From Chelydra serpentina (taxonomy: Eukaryota > Chordata > Testudines > Chelydridae): 64,000 bases of DNA. Position numbers and translations under genes: made by a program. Of the stretch, positions 35,201 to 47,200 are shown one piece after another; the first letter of the stretch is position 1; each line of letters starts with the position of its first letter. The stretch is from the NCBI GenBank assembly GCA_037349315.1, contig JBAIAC010000156.1, positions 682,001 to 746,000 of the forward strand, given 5' to 3'. The notes under the pieces are model-generated. The model had not been told where the DNA came from. It ran no database searches and saw nothing but the letters and a program-made list of their open reading frames with translations.

Positions 35201-38200
35201 ACAACATCGTGACCCTGCCTTGCCCAATACTTGACTCCCTCCTGTGGTGGCTCAACCCACAGGTAGTTTGCAAGAGTACCCTTCACCAGCCCCCAGCCAT
35301 CCCTCTCATTAGTGACAGATGCCTCAGATGGGGGGGGGGACACATTTGGGAGACCACAGGACACAAGGTCTCTGGTCTCAGGCGGACCTCGCTCTGCATA
35401 TCAGTGTCAGAACTGAGAGCGATGCGCCTGGCGTGCCCGGCTTTCAGAGTCCATATATCAGGGAGATGCGTATCAGTCCTCACAGACAACACCATGGCAA
35501 TGTTTTATATCAACAAACAGGGGGGTGCACGCTCCTCTCTCCTGTGCCAGGAAGCCCTCATGCTGTGGGATTTCTCAATACACCTGCAGGCATCATACCT
35601 CCCTGGGATACAGAACGAGCTGGTGGACAGACTCAGCCGGTCTTTTCACGGCCATGAGTGGTCCCTCCGGCCGGACATAGTGAACTCAATTTTCCAACAC
35701 AGGGGCTTTCCCCATGTAGACCTGTTTGCCACACGGCACAACAGGAAGTGCCAGCTATACTGCTCCTTCCTGAGTCACAGCCCAGGCTCCATCGCGGATA
35801 CATTCTTACTTCCATGGGGAGGCCATCTCCTATACGCATTCCCGCCGGTTTCTCTTGTTCACAAGGTGGTCCTCAAGATCCACAGGAACCGAGCCCTAGA
35901 GATACTGATAGCTCCATCCTGGCCACACCAGCATTGGTACACATCGCTCCTGGAAATATCCATGGTGACTCCAGTCACTCTACCACTCATCCCGGACGTA
36001 ATCATGCAGGATCACGTCCGCCTCTAGCATCCGAACCTTGAGTTGCTCCTCCTCACAGCCTGGAAACTCCATGGATAAATGCGGTGGAGCTGTCCTGCTC
36101 TGATCAAGTCAGGCAAGTTATCCTGGGTAGTAGAAAGTCCTCCACGAGGGTGACGTATCTTGCCAAGTGAAAGACGTTCTTTGTCTGGTCAGAGCAACAC
36201 CGTCCGTCTCCGACACTCATCTCGGTGCCATTTATACTGGACTACCTCCTCCATCTTAAGCAGCAGGCACTGTCCCTGTCATCGATACAGGTTCACTTGG
36301 CCACGATCTCCACTTTCCACCCAGGCGCAGGCGGCTACTCCGTCTTCGCAAATCCAATGGTCAGCCATTTCCTTAAAGGTCTCAACAACTATACCCACAA
36401 GTACGACAGCCTATCCCAGCTTGGGACCTTAATCTAGTCCTTTCCAGACTTATGAGTCCACCTTTTGAGCCACTGGCGACGTGCTCCCTGCTTTATCTCT
36501 CATACAAGGTGGTGTTTCTGGTGATGATAATCTCAGCTAGGAGAGTGTTGGAGCTCAGGGCCCTTACATCAGAGCCCCCCTACACAGTATTCCATAAGGA
36601 CTCAGCTCAGACCTCACCCGGCTTTTCTCACTAAGGTTGTCTCCCAGTGTCACATCAACCAGGACATACTTCCTCCCACTATTCTATCCTAAGCCGCATT
36701 CCAGCAACAGGGAGCAAAGGCTTCACTCATTGGATGTTTGCAGGGTGCTAGCCTTTTATGTCAAGAGAAAGAAGCCGTTCCGAAAGTCCATCCAGTTATT
36801 CATAGTGGTGGCAGACAGAGTGAAAGGCCTCCCTGTCTCATCGCAATGTATCTCATCATGGATCATGTCATGCATTCGGGAGTGTTATGACTTGGCGAAG
36901 GTTCCCGCTACATCGATCACCGCACACTGCACCAGGCTCAGGCCTCCTCAACAGCATTCGTGGCACAGGTCCCCACACAGGAAATCTGCAGAGCGGCAAC
37001 GTGGTCCTGGATACACACTTTCACCACGAACTATGCAATCACTCAACAGGCCAGAGATGACGCGGCCTTTGGATGAGCTGTGCTCCAATCAGTGGATGAC
37101 TCCAACCCCATCTACTGAACTTTGGCTTGAGTCACCTGACTGGAATGGACATGAACAAGCACTCGAAGAAGAAAAAATGGTTACTCACCTTCTCGTAACT
37201 GTTGTTCTTCGAGATGTGTTGTTCATGTCCATTCCAATACCCACCCTCCTACCCTCTGTTGGAGTAGCCAGCAAGAAGGAACTGAGCGGTCGGCAGGGCC
37301 CTATATTGGGTGCCATTAAGGTGCGACTCCAGGGGGCGCCCAGGCCGACCCTACGGATGCTGCTAAGGGAAAAATATTCCAGCTGGTGTGCACACGGCAC
37401 GCACACACCTGATTGGAATGGAGATGAACAACACACCTCAAAGAACAACAGTTACGAGAAGGTGAATAACGTTTTTTTTCTAAGAGCTCTGGGTCAGCTC
37501 TTAGGAATGGTCTAAGCATACTTACTCCTGCCTCAGTGTGTGGGAGGAGTAGATGACTTCTTGAGGTCCCTTCCAGCTCTACGTAGCTATGATTTCTAAA
37601 CTTTCCCTGCAGAGGGAGCAGCCATTCTGTTCTGAGCAGCTGTAGATTGTTACAGATGAAACTAGTAGCTGAAAGCCTGTGCCCTTGCACGGGTGTGGCA
37701 ATTGGGCCAAGTAATCCAAACAACCAGTGACATTACTGTAACGATGCTGCCTTCGGTGGGACACTTCTGTGAGTATCAATTCAGGACAAATTGCTTAGAG
37801 TAGGGCAGTTAAAGCTCAAGGCTGGGGTTTCTCCACTTCTAAGGCACACCAAACTAGCCAGACAGAGAGAACTTTGGTTTTACCCCACTGGCTAACCATA
37901 ACTCATACAAGCAATTCCCTTAGACACTCCAGTTTCCCAGTATCACCACCAGTGCCACTCGTTATGGGGATGAATGGTTATGAAAACCAATACTCCAGTA
38001 AAAGAAAAAAGGTTCTCCCGATCCCAAAGGACCAAGCTCCAGACCCAGGTCAATATACAAATCAGATCTTACCCACAAATCACACAGGTTCAAATCAAGT
38101 CTCTGGAGCACATCCACAGCTGTGATAGGTCATTCAGTCCTTTGTTCAGAGCTTCAGTTTGTAGCAAAGTTCCTCCAAAAGTAAGAAGCAGGATTGAAGA

Positions 38201-41200
38201 CAAGATGGAGGGGTTTTCAAGGCCTTTTCTATTCTCTGCCAGTGGAAGGATGCCCCTTTGTTCTTACTGTGGAATATCACAGCAGCAAGATGGAGTCTGG
38301 AGTCACACGGGCAAGTCACATTTCCATGGATGACTCAGTTTTCAGGCCGACGCCATAGTATACATGTTTGTTTGAACGTTCCCAGGAAAGTTCAGGTGTG
38401 GATTGGCATCTCCCAAAGTCCATTGTCAGTTAAGTGTTTCTTGATTGGGCACTTACTGAGAATAGTCGTTTTTCAAGAAGCTGACCAAATTCTTCACTGA
38501 GGCTACTTGGAATCAAATACATTTGAGATACAAGTACATGGCCCATATTCATAACTTCGAATACAAAAATGATACACACATACAGCTAGCATAATTATAA
38601 CCAGCAACTCATAACCTCTTCATAGACACCTCACATGACAACTTTTGTACAATATTTGCTGCAAATATATAACAGTGGTTGCAACAATGATTTATATGGT
38701 CACAATTTATGTCAATAACATCACAATTAATACATGCAAATTAGTTGTAGAGTAAAGGTGGTGATTAGTTGGTTGAGTTGTGTGTGATATCACAATGGTC
38801 TAGGACTCTTGGCACGGCACCTGCCTTACTGGAGTTGTGCACCAAGCTGGTAAAGTCAGAATGTCTGGGGACTTAAAAATTGAGTGGTAACAGACTGCAA
38901 ATCCCGGTGATATTGTAACTAAAAAGAGCCCTTCTTTTGCTTCCATCTGCTTATGTATAGCTGCTTCCATCACTAAACAAAGCTGCAACAGACATTCTAG
39001 GCTTCAGAGTGGTACATGGACAGAGTGACAGTCCTGGAATCTTATTATATTGAAACACAAAAGCACACTGTGCTCTCTCTCTCTCCCAGAAACTTTGTTT
39101 TTGTTCTTTTTTGTTGCTTCTTTAGAAGCTAAAATAAGTTTTTTAGCATGAAAGGGACTGATTCTGTTTTCACTGCTACAGTACCACTGATTATAGGGTA
39201 GGTTAAAGTGTAGTAGCCGTGTTAGTCTGTGTCAGCAAAACGAAAATAAGAAAGAAAAACTTGTAGCACCTTAGAGACTAACAAATTTATTTCAGCATAA
39301 GCTTTCGTGGGTTAATACCCACTTCATGCATCCGATGAAGTGGGTATTAACCCACGAAAGCTTATGCTGAAATAAATTTGTTAGTCTCTAAGGTGCTACA
39401 AGTTTTTCTTTCTTATTTTCGTTTTGATTATAGGGTAGTTATTCCTGATTTATACTGGCTTGAGAACAGAATCAGGCTCAACGGCCTGCAGTAATGCCAA
39501 CCCCAAATATGCAAATATCACAGGTCAGCCCCCCTGCTCCCAAAATCAAGAGATCATATGAAAAAATCATGAGGGTTTAAAAAAAAAAAAACAACTTTGG
39601 GTGCTTTTTCTTTTCCTCCTGGCTTTTGAGGCTTTAGATTGCACGCGGGACATGTTTTGAAGCTTTTCTCTCCTACCAGGAGGGTAAGATTCTTCTTTTA
39701 AATGACATCGGAGATTCTCATGCCATATGGTGATTTTAGCAGCTGGGGCTTGAAGACAAGGAATTAAAACAGGAGACTCATGATAGAATCACAAGAATCA
39801 GCAGCACCGAATCAACATCTGACCATGGCCTATTCCTTGTGTTTTACCCAGGACCTTTGGAACAAAATCTGTATTCCCTAGCTCAGATTTAATTGACCCA
39901 TGGCTTCTCTCTGCAGGCAGTGACATGGTGGAAGCGGAGAGAACCGGAATTAACATTGTGACATCTCCCTATCAGATCCACTTCACAAAAACACCCAAGT
40001 ACTTCAAGCCGGGGATGCCATTTGAACTCACGGTAATATCTCTTCTTCTGGATCATGCCCACTGTTGCCTGAGATGTATAAAGAGGAGAGAACTATGGGT
40101 TCTAGGGTGATGAGGGTGATGAGCCTGGAGGGGAATCCTCCATGTTTTAAATCTTTTTATTACCCTGTAAAGTTACCTTCCATCCTAATTTTGCAGGTGT
40201 GATTCTTTTACTTTTTTCTTTATTATAAAGTTCTTCTTTTAAGAACCTGATTGATTTTAGTGTCCTAAAGACAAAGGGTTTGGTCTGTGCTTACATTGCT
40301 AACCAATTGGTTGGTATATTATTCTCAAGCCTCCCCAGGAAAGTGGGTAAAGAGGTTTGGAGGGATATTTTGGGGAATAGGGATTCCAAGTGACCCATCC
40401 CTGAATTTTTATGTAAATCACTTGGTGGTGGCAGCAATACCGTCCAAGGACAAGGAAAGGAATTTGTGCCTTGGGGAAGTTTTTAACCTAAGCTGGTAGA
40501 ATATAAGCTTAGGGGGTCTTTCATGCGGGTGCCCACATCTGTACCCCAAAGTTCAGAGGTGGGGGAGGAACCCTAACAGAAGAAATTTAGTATTTTTCTG
40601 TCAGCAGGCACGTAAGGCTATAAATTAGCAGAGAACTGAAGCAATTATCTTTGGCTGCAGACCAAAAGTTGCATACACGAGTAATCGATGACCAGAGTAA
40701 TGAGCAGGTTAAGTCCATGTCTTATCTGAATATTTGCTTTACATACAGTGGTGAATGGGATAAACATAAAAAAGAGACAAAGGGCTGAACCTTAAGATCC
40801 ATGCAAGTAGAGGTCTGTTTTTCTTGTGTGCGTGGGGGTAATTTAATTGCACCGGCTCTCTGAATGCTTAGGGCTAATGTGAGTGCTCAAATTTGATACA
40901 GTGCGGAAATTTGGGGCTGGAAAGATCTTAGGTCACAGGTGCTGACTTTCTCATTTCCCAGGGCGGTGCTCAACCCCTGCTTCATCCCAGGCCCACCCCC
41001 ACTCCACTCCTTCCCCCAAGGCCCCACCCCGCCTCTTCCTGCCCCCGTGCTGTCCTGCCTTCTCCTCCCCCTGTTCCCCAGCACCTCCTGCCCACTACTG
41101 AACTGATCCTTGGTGGGCAGGAAGTGCTGGGAGGAGCGGGGCCTTCTGGTAGATGCTGAGCACCCACTATTTTTTTCCCTGTGGGTCCTCCAATCCCGGA

Positions 41201-44200
41201 GCACCCACAGAGTCGGCGCCTATGCTTAGGTCGTTAGAGTTAGTGCAATATACATTCTTGAGGAGAATGCTTGATCTTCTTAACTAAACCCCAGCTGATT
41301 TACATAGGACAGAGGTTGGTGAATGTTCTATTTGAGCCAAAGCCCAATATGTAAGTGTTGCTTTCAGAGTAGGAATGAATTTACGTTGGCTTCCAAGGTT
41401 TTGTTTGGAGCAACAGCGTAATGTGTTTTAAACTTTAAAACGTCCTTGGTTTTTGCAAGGCCATTGATCTCTGCAGTCCTGAGGGTTTTCAGAACCAGGT
41501 CGAATTGGCACTCAATGGGTACGTCTACACTGCAGTCACGGGGTACGACTGGAGCGCTAGCTGACATCGCTGAACTAGCTTCCATCACCTAGCTTGGGTC
41601 CAGGAACAGTGAAACTGTGGCAGCGCTAGCTATGCAAGCCCACCCTGGACCCTGGGCTAGTCAGCGCTGATGCTCACGCTGCCTTGGCTTCACTGTTCCA
41701 GAACCCAAGCTAGTGAGATTAAAGTTAACGTGGTTACGTCGGCTTGAGCTGTGTTCACATCCTGTGACTGTAACGTGAATGACCAGGGTGTCGGAGGGCA
41801 GGATCGAACGTGGGATCTCTGGAGCGAAATGCCTGAGCCTCTGCTGCATGAGCTAAAAGCCACATGGCACTTTGTTAAGGCTGAAGTAGACTCATTAATT
41901 GCTAAGTGGTCTGGATGACACTAGAGGGGGACAGAGTGCCACAACCAGCAGGCATGGCACGCATACAACTGCAGCCAGGACATACCCTAAGTCAGAGTGT
42001 GAAAACTTTAATAAGCCTCAGTGTTGAAGATATTTGTAAACAACTGGACACGACTGATATTATCGCAACAAATATATCTCTCTGGCTCCCTTATTTAAAG
42101 AGCATCCATAGATTCAAGAAATATTTGGAAGTCTTGACTAACTGGCTTGATTACTCCAATCAACTCTACTCCCATCCACTTCATCTGTGTTAATTACCAC
42201 TTGAGAAATAAATGGCTATCTGCGATCTTGGCTCAGAAGCCTTTTGCCTCATCAGTTCAAAAAGCAGAATATTTATTACGCAGTGATCATGTTTTGGTTA
42301 GATGGGCAGTTGCCTTATTTGCCTGGGGACAAAACAAGAAAAAACTTGCGTGACATTAATTTCCTCTCTGGCCTACATGAATCAATTTATTCTTAATTTG
42401 TGTATATTGTTTTGTTGGGTGCTATAAAAGTGTAAACTGAATTTAGGAGAAGGGTTGAAGTTGTGGCTTTTATATTTCTGAACGCTTGTAGTTTTTAAAA
42501 TGTGTATGAATTTTGTGCTATGATACAGGAGATCATTAAGGTCCCATTCCTTAAAGTTATTTAGGTGCCTAATTGCCATTGAAATCCACGGAAGGTAGGC
42601 ACCTAAATACCTTTGAGGCTATGGACCTGAGATGATATACGTGTGATTTGATTTGAAGTTAGGATGCAGGGAGCGCTGCACCCCTTATTCGATGCATCCC
42701 TTTCTCATCGTGCCCCTCAGGTCTACGTCACAAACCCCGACGGCTCCCCAGCCCCCCATGTCCAAGTAGAGGTCGAAGGATTCCAGTCGGCTCGGTCAAC
42801 CCAGAGAGATGGAACTGCCAAGCTGATTATAAACATGCCCAGGGATAGGGTGCAGGTTCCCATCACGGTAAGTAACCTTCTAATGCTGAGGATGGGCTAA
42901 GTACTATATGCCCCCAGAGAGAAATGCCTTGTTGGTGGCATTCACTCCCCTCTCATCCACTAAGCATGAGGATAACTGAACTCTGTGCATTCCATCTGCG
43001 CCTGGGGTCAGTGTCATGTATGCCATTGGGTTTTGGAGATGCTCCGATGACTATGTAACCAATGCTCCATCATGGGGCCAGAAGAGATCATTGACATGGG
43101 CATAAGCAGGTCCAGATTAGTCCCCTTGTCACACTGAAGGCACCCACCATGCAGCAAAGGAGGCCTGTAGACAGCGCATGGCATCTTAGTGTGAAGACCT
43201 TTGAGGTGACACCAGGCTCAAACTACAAAGCCCAAGAGAACACTGGATCTAACTGTGTCCAGCCACTTCAGGAGAGAGTCCCTCTTTATATTCATCTCAC
43301 CCCTCCTGCAAGGGGCAAGACAGTCTCCTCTGTTCAAGGTCATGTTCTCTGACAGTCCAGAAATCTGGAGTCCCCAGCAGGACTGTGCTGAAGCCACGGG
43401 CCAGTTAAAAGTGGCACTTGGTGTTTCTCTGAGGTGTCATACCTAGAATGGCTGTTAGCAGCAGAATCCACCAACAATGGCATCTCAGGGAAGCTTCCTT
43501 TGCTATTTCTCATAGTGTGACCCAACGTGAGGGGCTATAGACCCTAATCTCACTCCCAGATTTAACTAAGATTTTTTCTCCACCTCCCCTGCAGGTAAAA
43601 ACTGCCCATCCCAACCTCCCAGCAAACCGCCAGGCCTCTAAGTCCATGGTGGCTGAAGCCTATCAGTCCCAAGGAGGGTCTCAAAACTATCTCCATCTGG
43701 CGGTGACGGCTTCTGAGCTCAAACCTGGAGACAACTTACTTGTGAATTTCCACCTGAAGACCAACAATCCAGCAGTTCTGAACCAGATCCAATATTTCAC
43801 CTACATAGTAAGTGCTGCATCCGTGGGTACTGGGATCTCCTGGAACTTAGGCATCATCTGAGTTTCCTCCTGTCGTTTAATATTCCCACTACATGTAAGG
43901 AGAACCTGTAGCAGATAATTCTTCCCAGTCAGGCAGTATATTGATTGTGTGTGTGTAGCAGAGTGTGACCGGGCCCCCTTGGCTTCTGCCTCTGCTAGGT
44001 TCACAAAGTCACTCTGAGACCCCGGGTTTAGTAACACTGGTTCACTTTATATTCAGGCTTGTTCCCACCACCGTTTCACCACGTACAAGTAACCCTTCAC
44101 TGTCTGCAGGCAGGAGGGAGGGGAGAGCTACCTCCCTGCTTTCATTCCCTGCCTTTTTCTTTTTCTCCTGCTCTCCCCTGGCTTCCTTCCCCTGAGATTC

Positions 44201-47200
44201 TTATGCAGCCCCACGCTAATTAGGTAGCCGCTGTCTCCGTCTCTCCAGTTAGGGCCAGGTTACCTCCAGCCTGCTTGAATTTGTTCCCCTATTGAGGAGC
44301 GGGTGTGACAGAGGGCTGATGCTGCAACCCTTTGCCCAGCACACTGTCACAGTGTGAATGAAATAAAGTCAGTCATGGGGATGACCCCTTATCCACTTCT
44401 GGTTACTGACTCCGGGCCCTGTGATAATCAATAGAGCCCACTTCCTCCAGGAGCTGGAGACAGAACCCAGGAGTCCTAACAACCATCCCTCTGCACTCGC
44501 TACTTAACCGTACTTCCTCTTCGAGCTGCAGATGGAACCAGGAGTCCTGATTCCTCCCCGTGTACTCACTAGAGCATATTTCCTCTTTGAGTTGGGGATG
44601 GAACCCAGGAGTCCCTGCTGTCAGTTCCTGCTCTAAACACTTGACTTCACTGCTACTTTTTCAATGCAGAGTAGTAGGTCAACTCTGTTATTTTTAGAGC
44701 TGGACAAATCAAATAATAAAGTTGCCATATAGCGCGGATATGAAGTATATTTGGTGAGTGGGATGGGGGAAAGGAGGGGTGGTATCTGCTGGTGAAACAT
44801 AAACAATACTCAGATTTGGGGATCAGATTTGGTGAATATTAGCACAGGCGCATCTAGAACCTATTCCTGCAACACATGGCTTTTAGCTTATTTTCCTCTC
44901 TCCGCTCAGATGTAAATGCTCATCTGAAAAGTTGCAAGTGACCGTCTCTTACTAGTAAAAAACAGGTGGATGGGAAGATTCATGGAATCTGAATCACCCA
45001 TTGTGTTAACTCTTGTGGCCTTTAACAATCCACATCTCATGTTTCTCTGTTAGATCCTGAATAAAGGGACGATCATTCATGTAGGGAGACAGGCCAGGCA
45101 GGCAGGACAAAATCTGGTGACCATGTCCCTGAACATCACTCCAGACCTCATCCCTTCATTCCGCATCGTGGCTTACTACCAAGTAGGAAATTCAGAGATT
45201 GTGGCAGACTCGGTGTGGCTGGACATCAAGGACACTTGCATGGGAACGGTAGGTTGATATTCAAGTTGGCCTTCTACATCTTAATTCCTATGAAGGTGTC
45301 ATTATGAGGGAGTTTTTCCTAGCCTGAAAATTCTGACTGACTCTCAAAAGGGACTCTAAAAATGGCACCGTGGGGCTTCTCCTTGACTGTCTCCCAGCAA
45401 ATTCTGGATCAGATTTGATCGGTTTACACGTACAAAGATGTTCCCCAGGCACCACAAGCCAATGCTGTCAACCCACTCTAGGGTCCGGGAGTCAAGCTGT
45501 GGTTCCTTCTAGCTCAGCAATAAAGACTCTGGATTGCGGATTGAAGTGGATGGAGCTATACTGACTTGTGCCAGCTGAGTATCTGGTTTGTATCTGCACC
45601 ATAATTAGCCATTTTGCTGATGACGTGGCAGTCAGAATTGACTCCAGCTCCCTCTCCCTGGGCTGGGCTGGTTCTTCGGGGCTAACAGGAGTAAGATGCT
45701 TATTTTTGGCCCATGAATTCAGCAGATGTGACTCCAAATGCCGATAGGGGACCTGACTGTGATGTAACTACAATGCTACACTGCTGTAACTCCAGTTAAT
45801 TGCTCCTGATTTACACCAGTGTGAGATCAGAATCAGGCCCACAGAGCAGATCCATTACAGTTCAAACTTGTTTTTTAGGTTTCCCAAGGCTGCCTGAGGG
45901 ACAAAGTCACCTTTCCATCGTGGCTGGAACAAAGGGACTTCATGGACATTGGGCCGATTCTGCTCTCAGTTTACACCAGCATGACTATGGAGTAACAGCA
46001 CTGAAGTCAGTGGAGCTACTCCAGATTTACACAGCTGCCACTGAGATCAGAACCTGGCTTTTGGATGCTCAAGGAACATGAGATCTTACCTCCTTTTCGC
46101 CTATGTTTTTCAAAGGACGGGTTTTTAGCTGATCCCTCTGCTTTAAAACAAAACCTCTCCCTTCACTATCTTTCATACAGCTAGTGGTGAAAGGAGCCAC
46201 CAATGAAGACAGGAGAATCCATGAGCCGGGAACTCCAATGAAACTCAAGCTGGAAGGAGACCCCAGAGCTTACGTCGGCCTGGTGGCCGTGGACAAAGGA
46301 GTCTACGTTCTGAACAAAAAACACAAAATTACACAATCTAAGGTGAGGCATGAAAGATGTTGGTTGTAACTTGTGATGTTTTATAGCAGGAAATGCAGCT
46401 TTGCTCTTATCTTTGCTCTACGCCCCAGGATGGCGAAAATTGAAGTGAGCCTTTTGTTTGCAGACCGGCCGCTTGGGGTGTGAGCTCCACTGTACTTTAA
46501 CTGAGCTGGGCCGGGCCAGGTCAGTGCTTGGATGGGAGAACACCCAGTGAAACCCAGGGTACTGCAGGGAGTGCTGTGCTGGACACACTAAAGGACACCC
46601 TGCCCTTTGGACAGTGTTCACCCAGCTGGTGCTGGGCTGTAGGGAACTGTGTGTGATGCAGTAGGTGGCGCTCTCCCTTCAGTGGCAGTTCTCACCCCAG
46701 TGCCCATGGTGGTGCTGTACATCAGGGAGTGGGGGTGAGCTCAGTAGGGGGCGCTCTCCCTTCTCAGTCAGAGCTGAACACAATGCCCCAGTGCGGCGCT
46801 AGGGGGCGCTGTACTGCATTGAGTGGAGTGGGGGCTCAGCGGGGGGCGCTGTCCCCACCCACTAAGTGCTGAACCCAATGTCCCAGTGTAACATTAGGGG
46901 ATGCTGTGCTGCAGGGAAAAGTGTAAGTGACTCAACAGAGGGTGGCTTTCTTCTGAGTCAGCATGGATCCCCGGGCCCTAACAAGGTTATAGGGGACGCA
47001 ACGCTACTGAAACTGCCATTTCTCAGCTGACATATCAAACAGAGGTTCTGGTCATTAAATGTCTTGTCACCCTTTCCCCAAGGGTCAGGGCCCCGGTGTT
47101 CTGGCTGAATTCTAACTTGGGTATTTAATTTCTCTCTGCCTAACATCCTCCTCTGTCTGGGTTCAACTGGCTGAATAATTCTTTTTTTCACCTCCTAAAA

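Larger units (their letters stand above)
32644..37449 (+). mobile_element. DIRS retrotransposon 1 (C3 intron 9)
   Basis: This is a tyrosine-recombinase retroelement. Inverted terminal repeats: the left (32644-about 32830) contains ttcatgtccattccaatcag and ttttcccttagcagtg; the right (about 37262-37449) is its complement (ctgattggaatggagatgaa). An internal complementary region near 37140-37260 repeats the terminal junction (ttcatgtccattccaat). Gag, RT, RNase H and recombinase follow in order. It carries several stops and frameshifts and no target duplication, as expected for DIRS. Confidence 0.88.

Noticed and set aside
33444..37515. Host genes in the long plus-strand frames of intron 9
   Set aside because: Inverted terminal repeats plus gag, RT, RNase H and tyrosine-recombinase motifs show a DIRS element.
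40887..41204. 105-codon minus frame
   Set aside because: Inside a C-rich hAT MITE.
46465..46560. 5S rRNA gene
   Set aside because: Only the 3' half resembles 5S and it continues into a SINE body.
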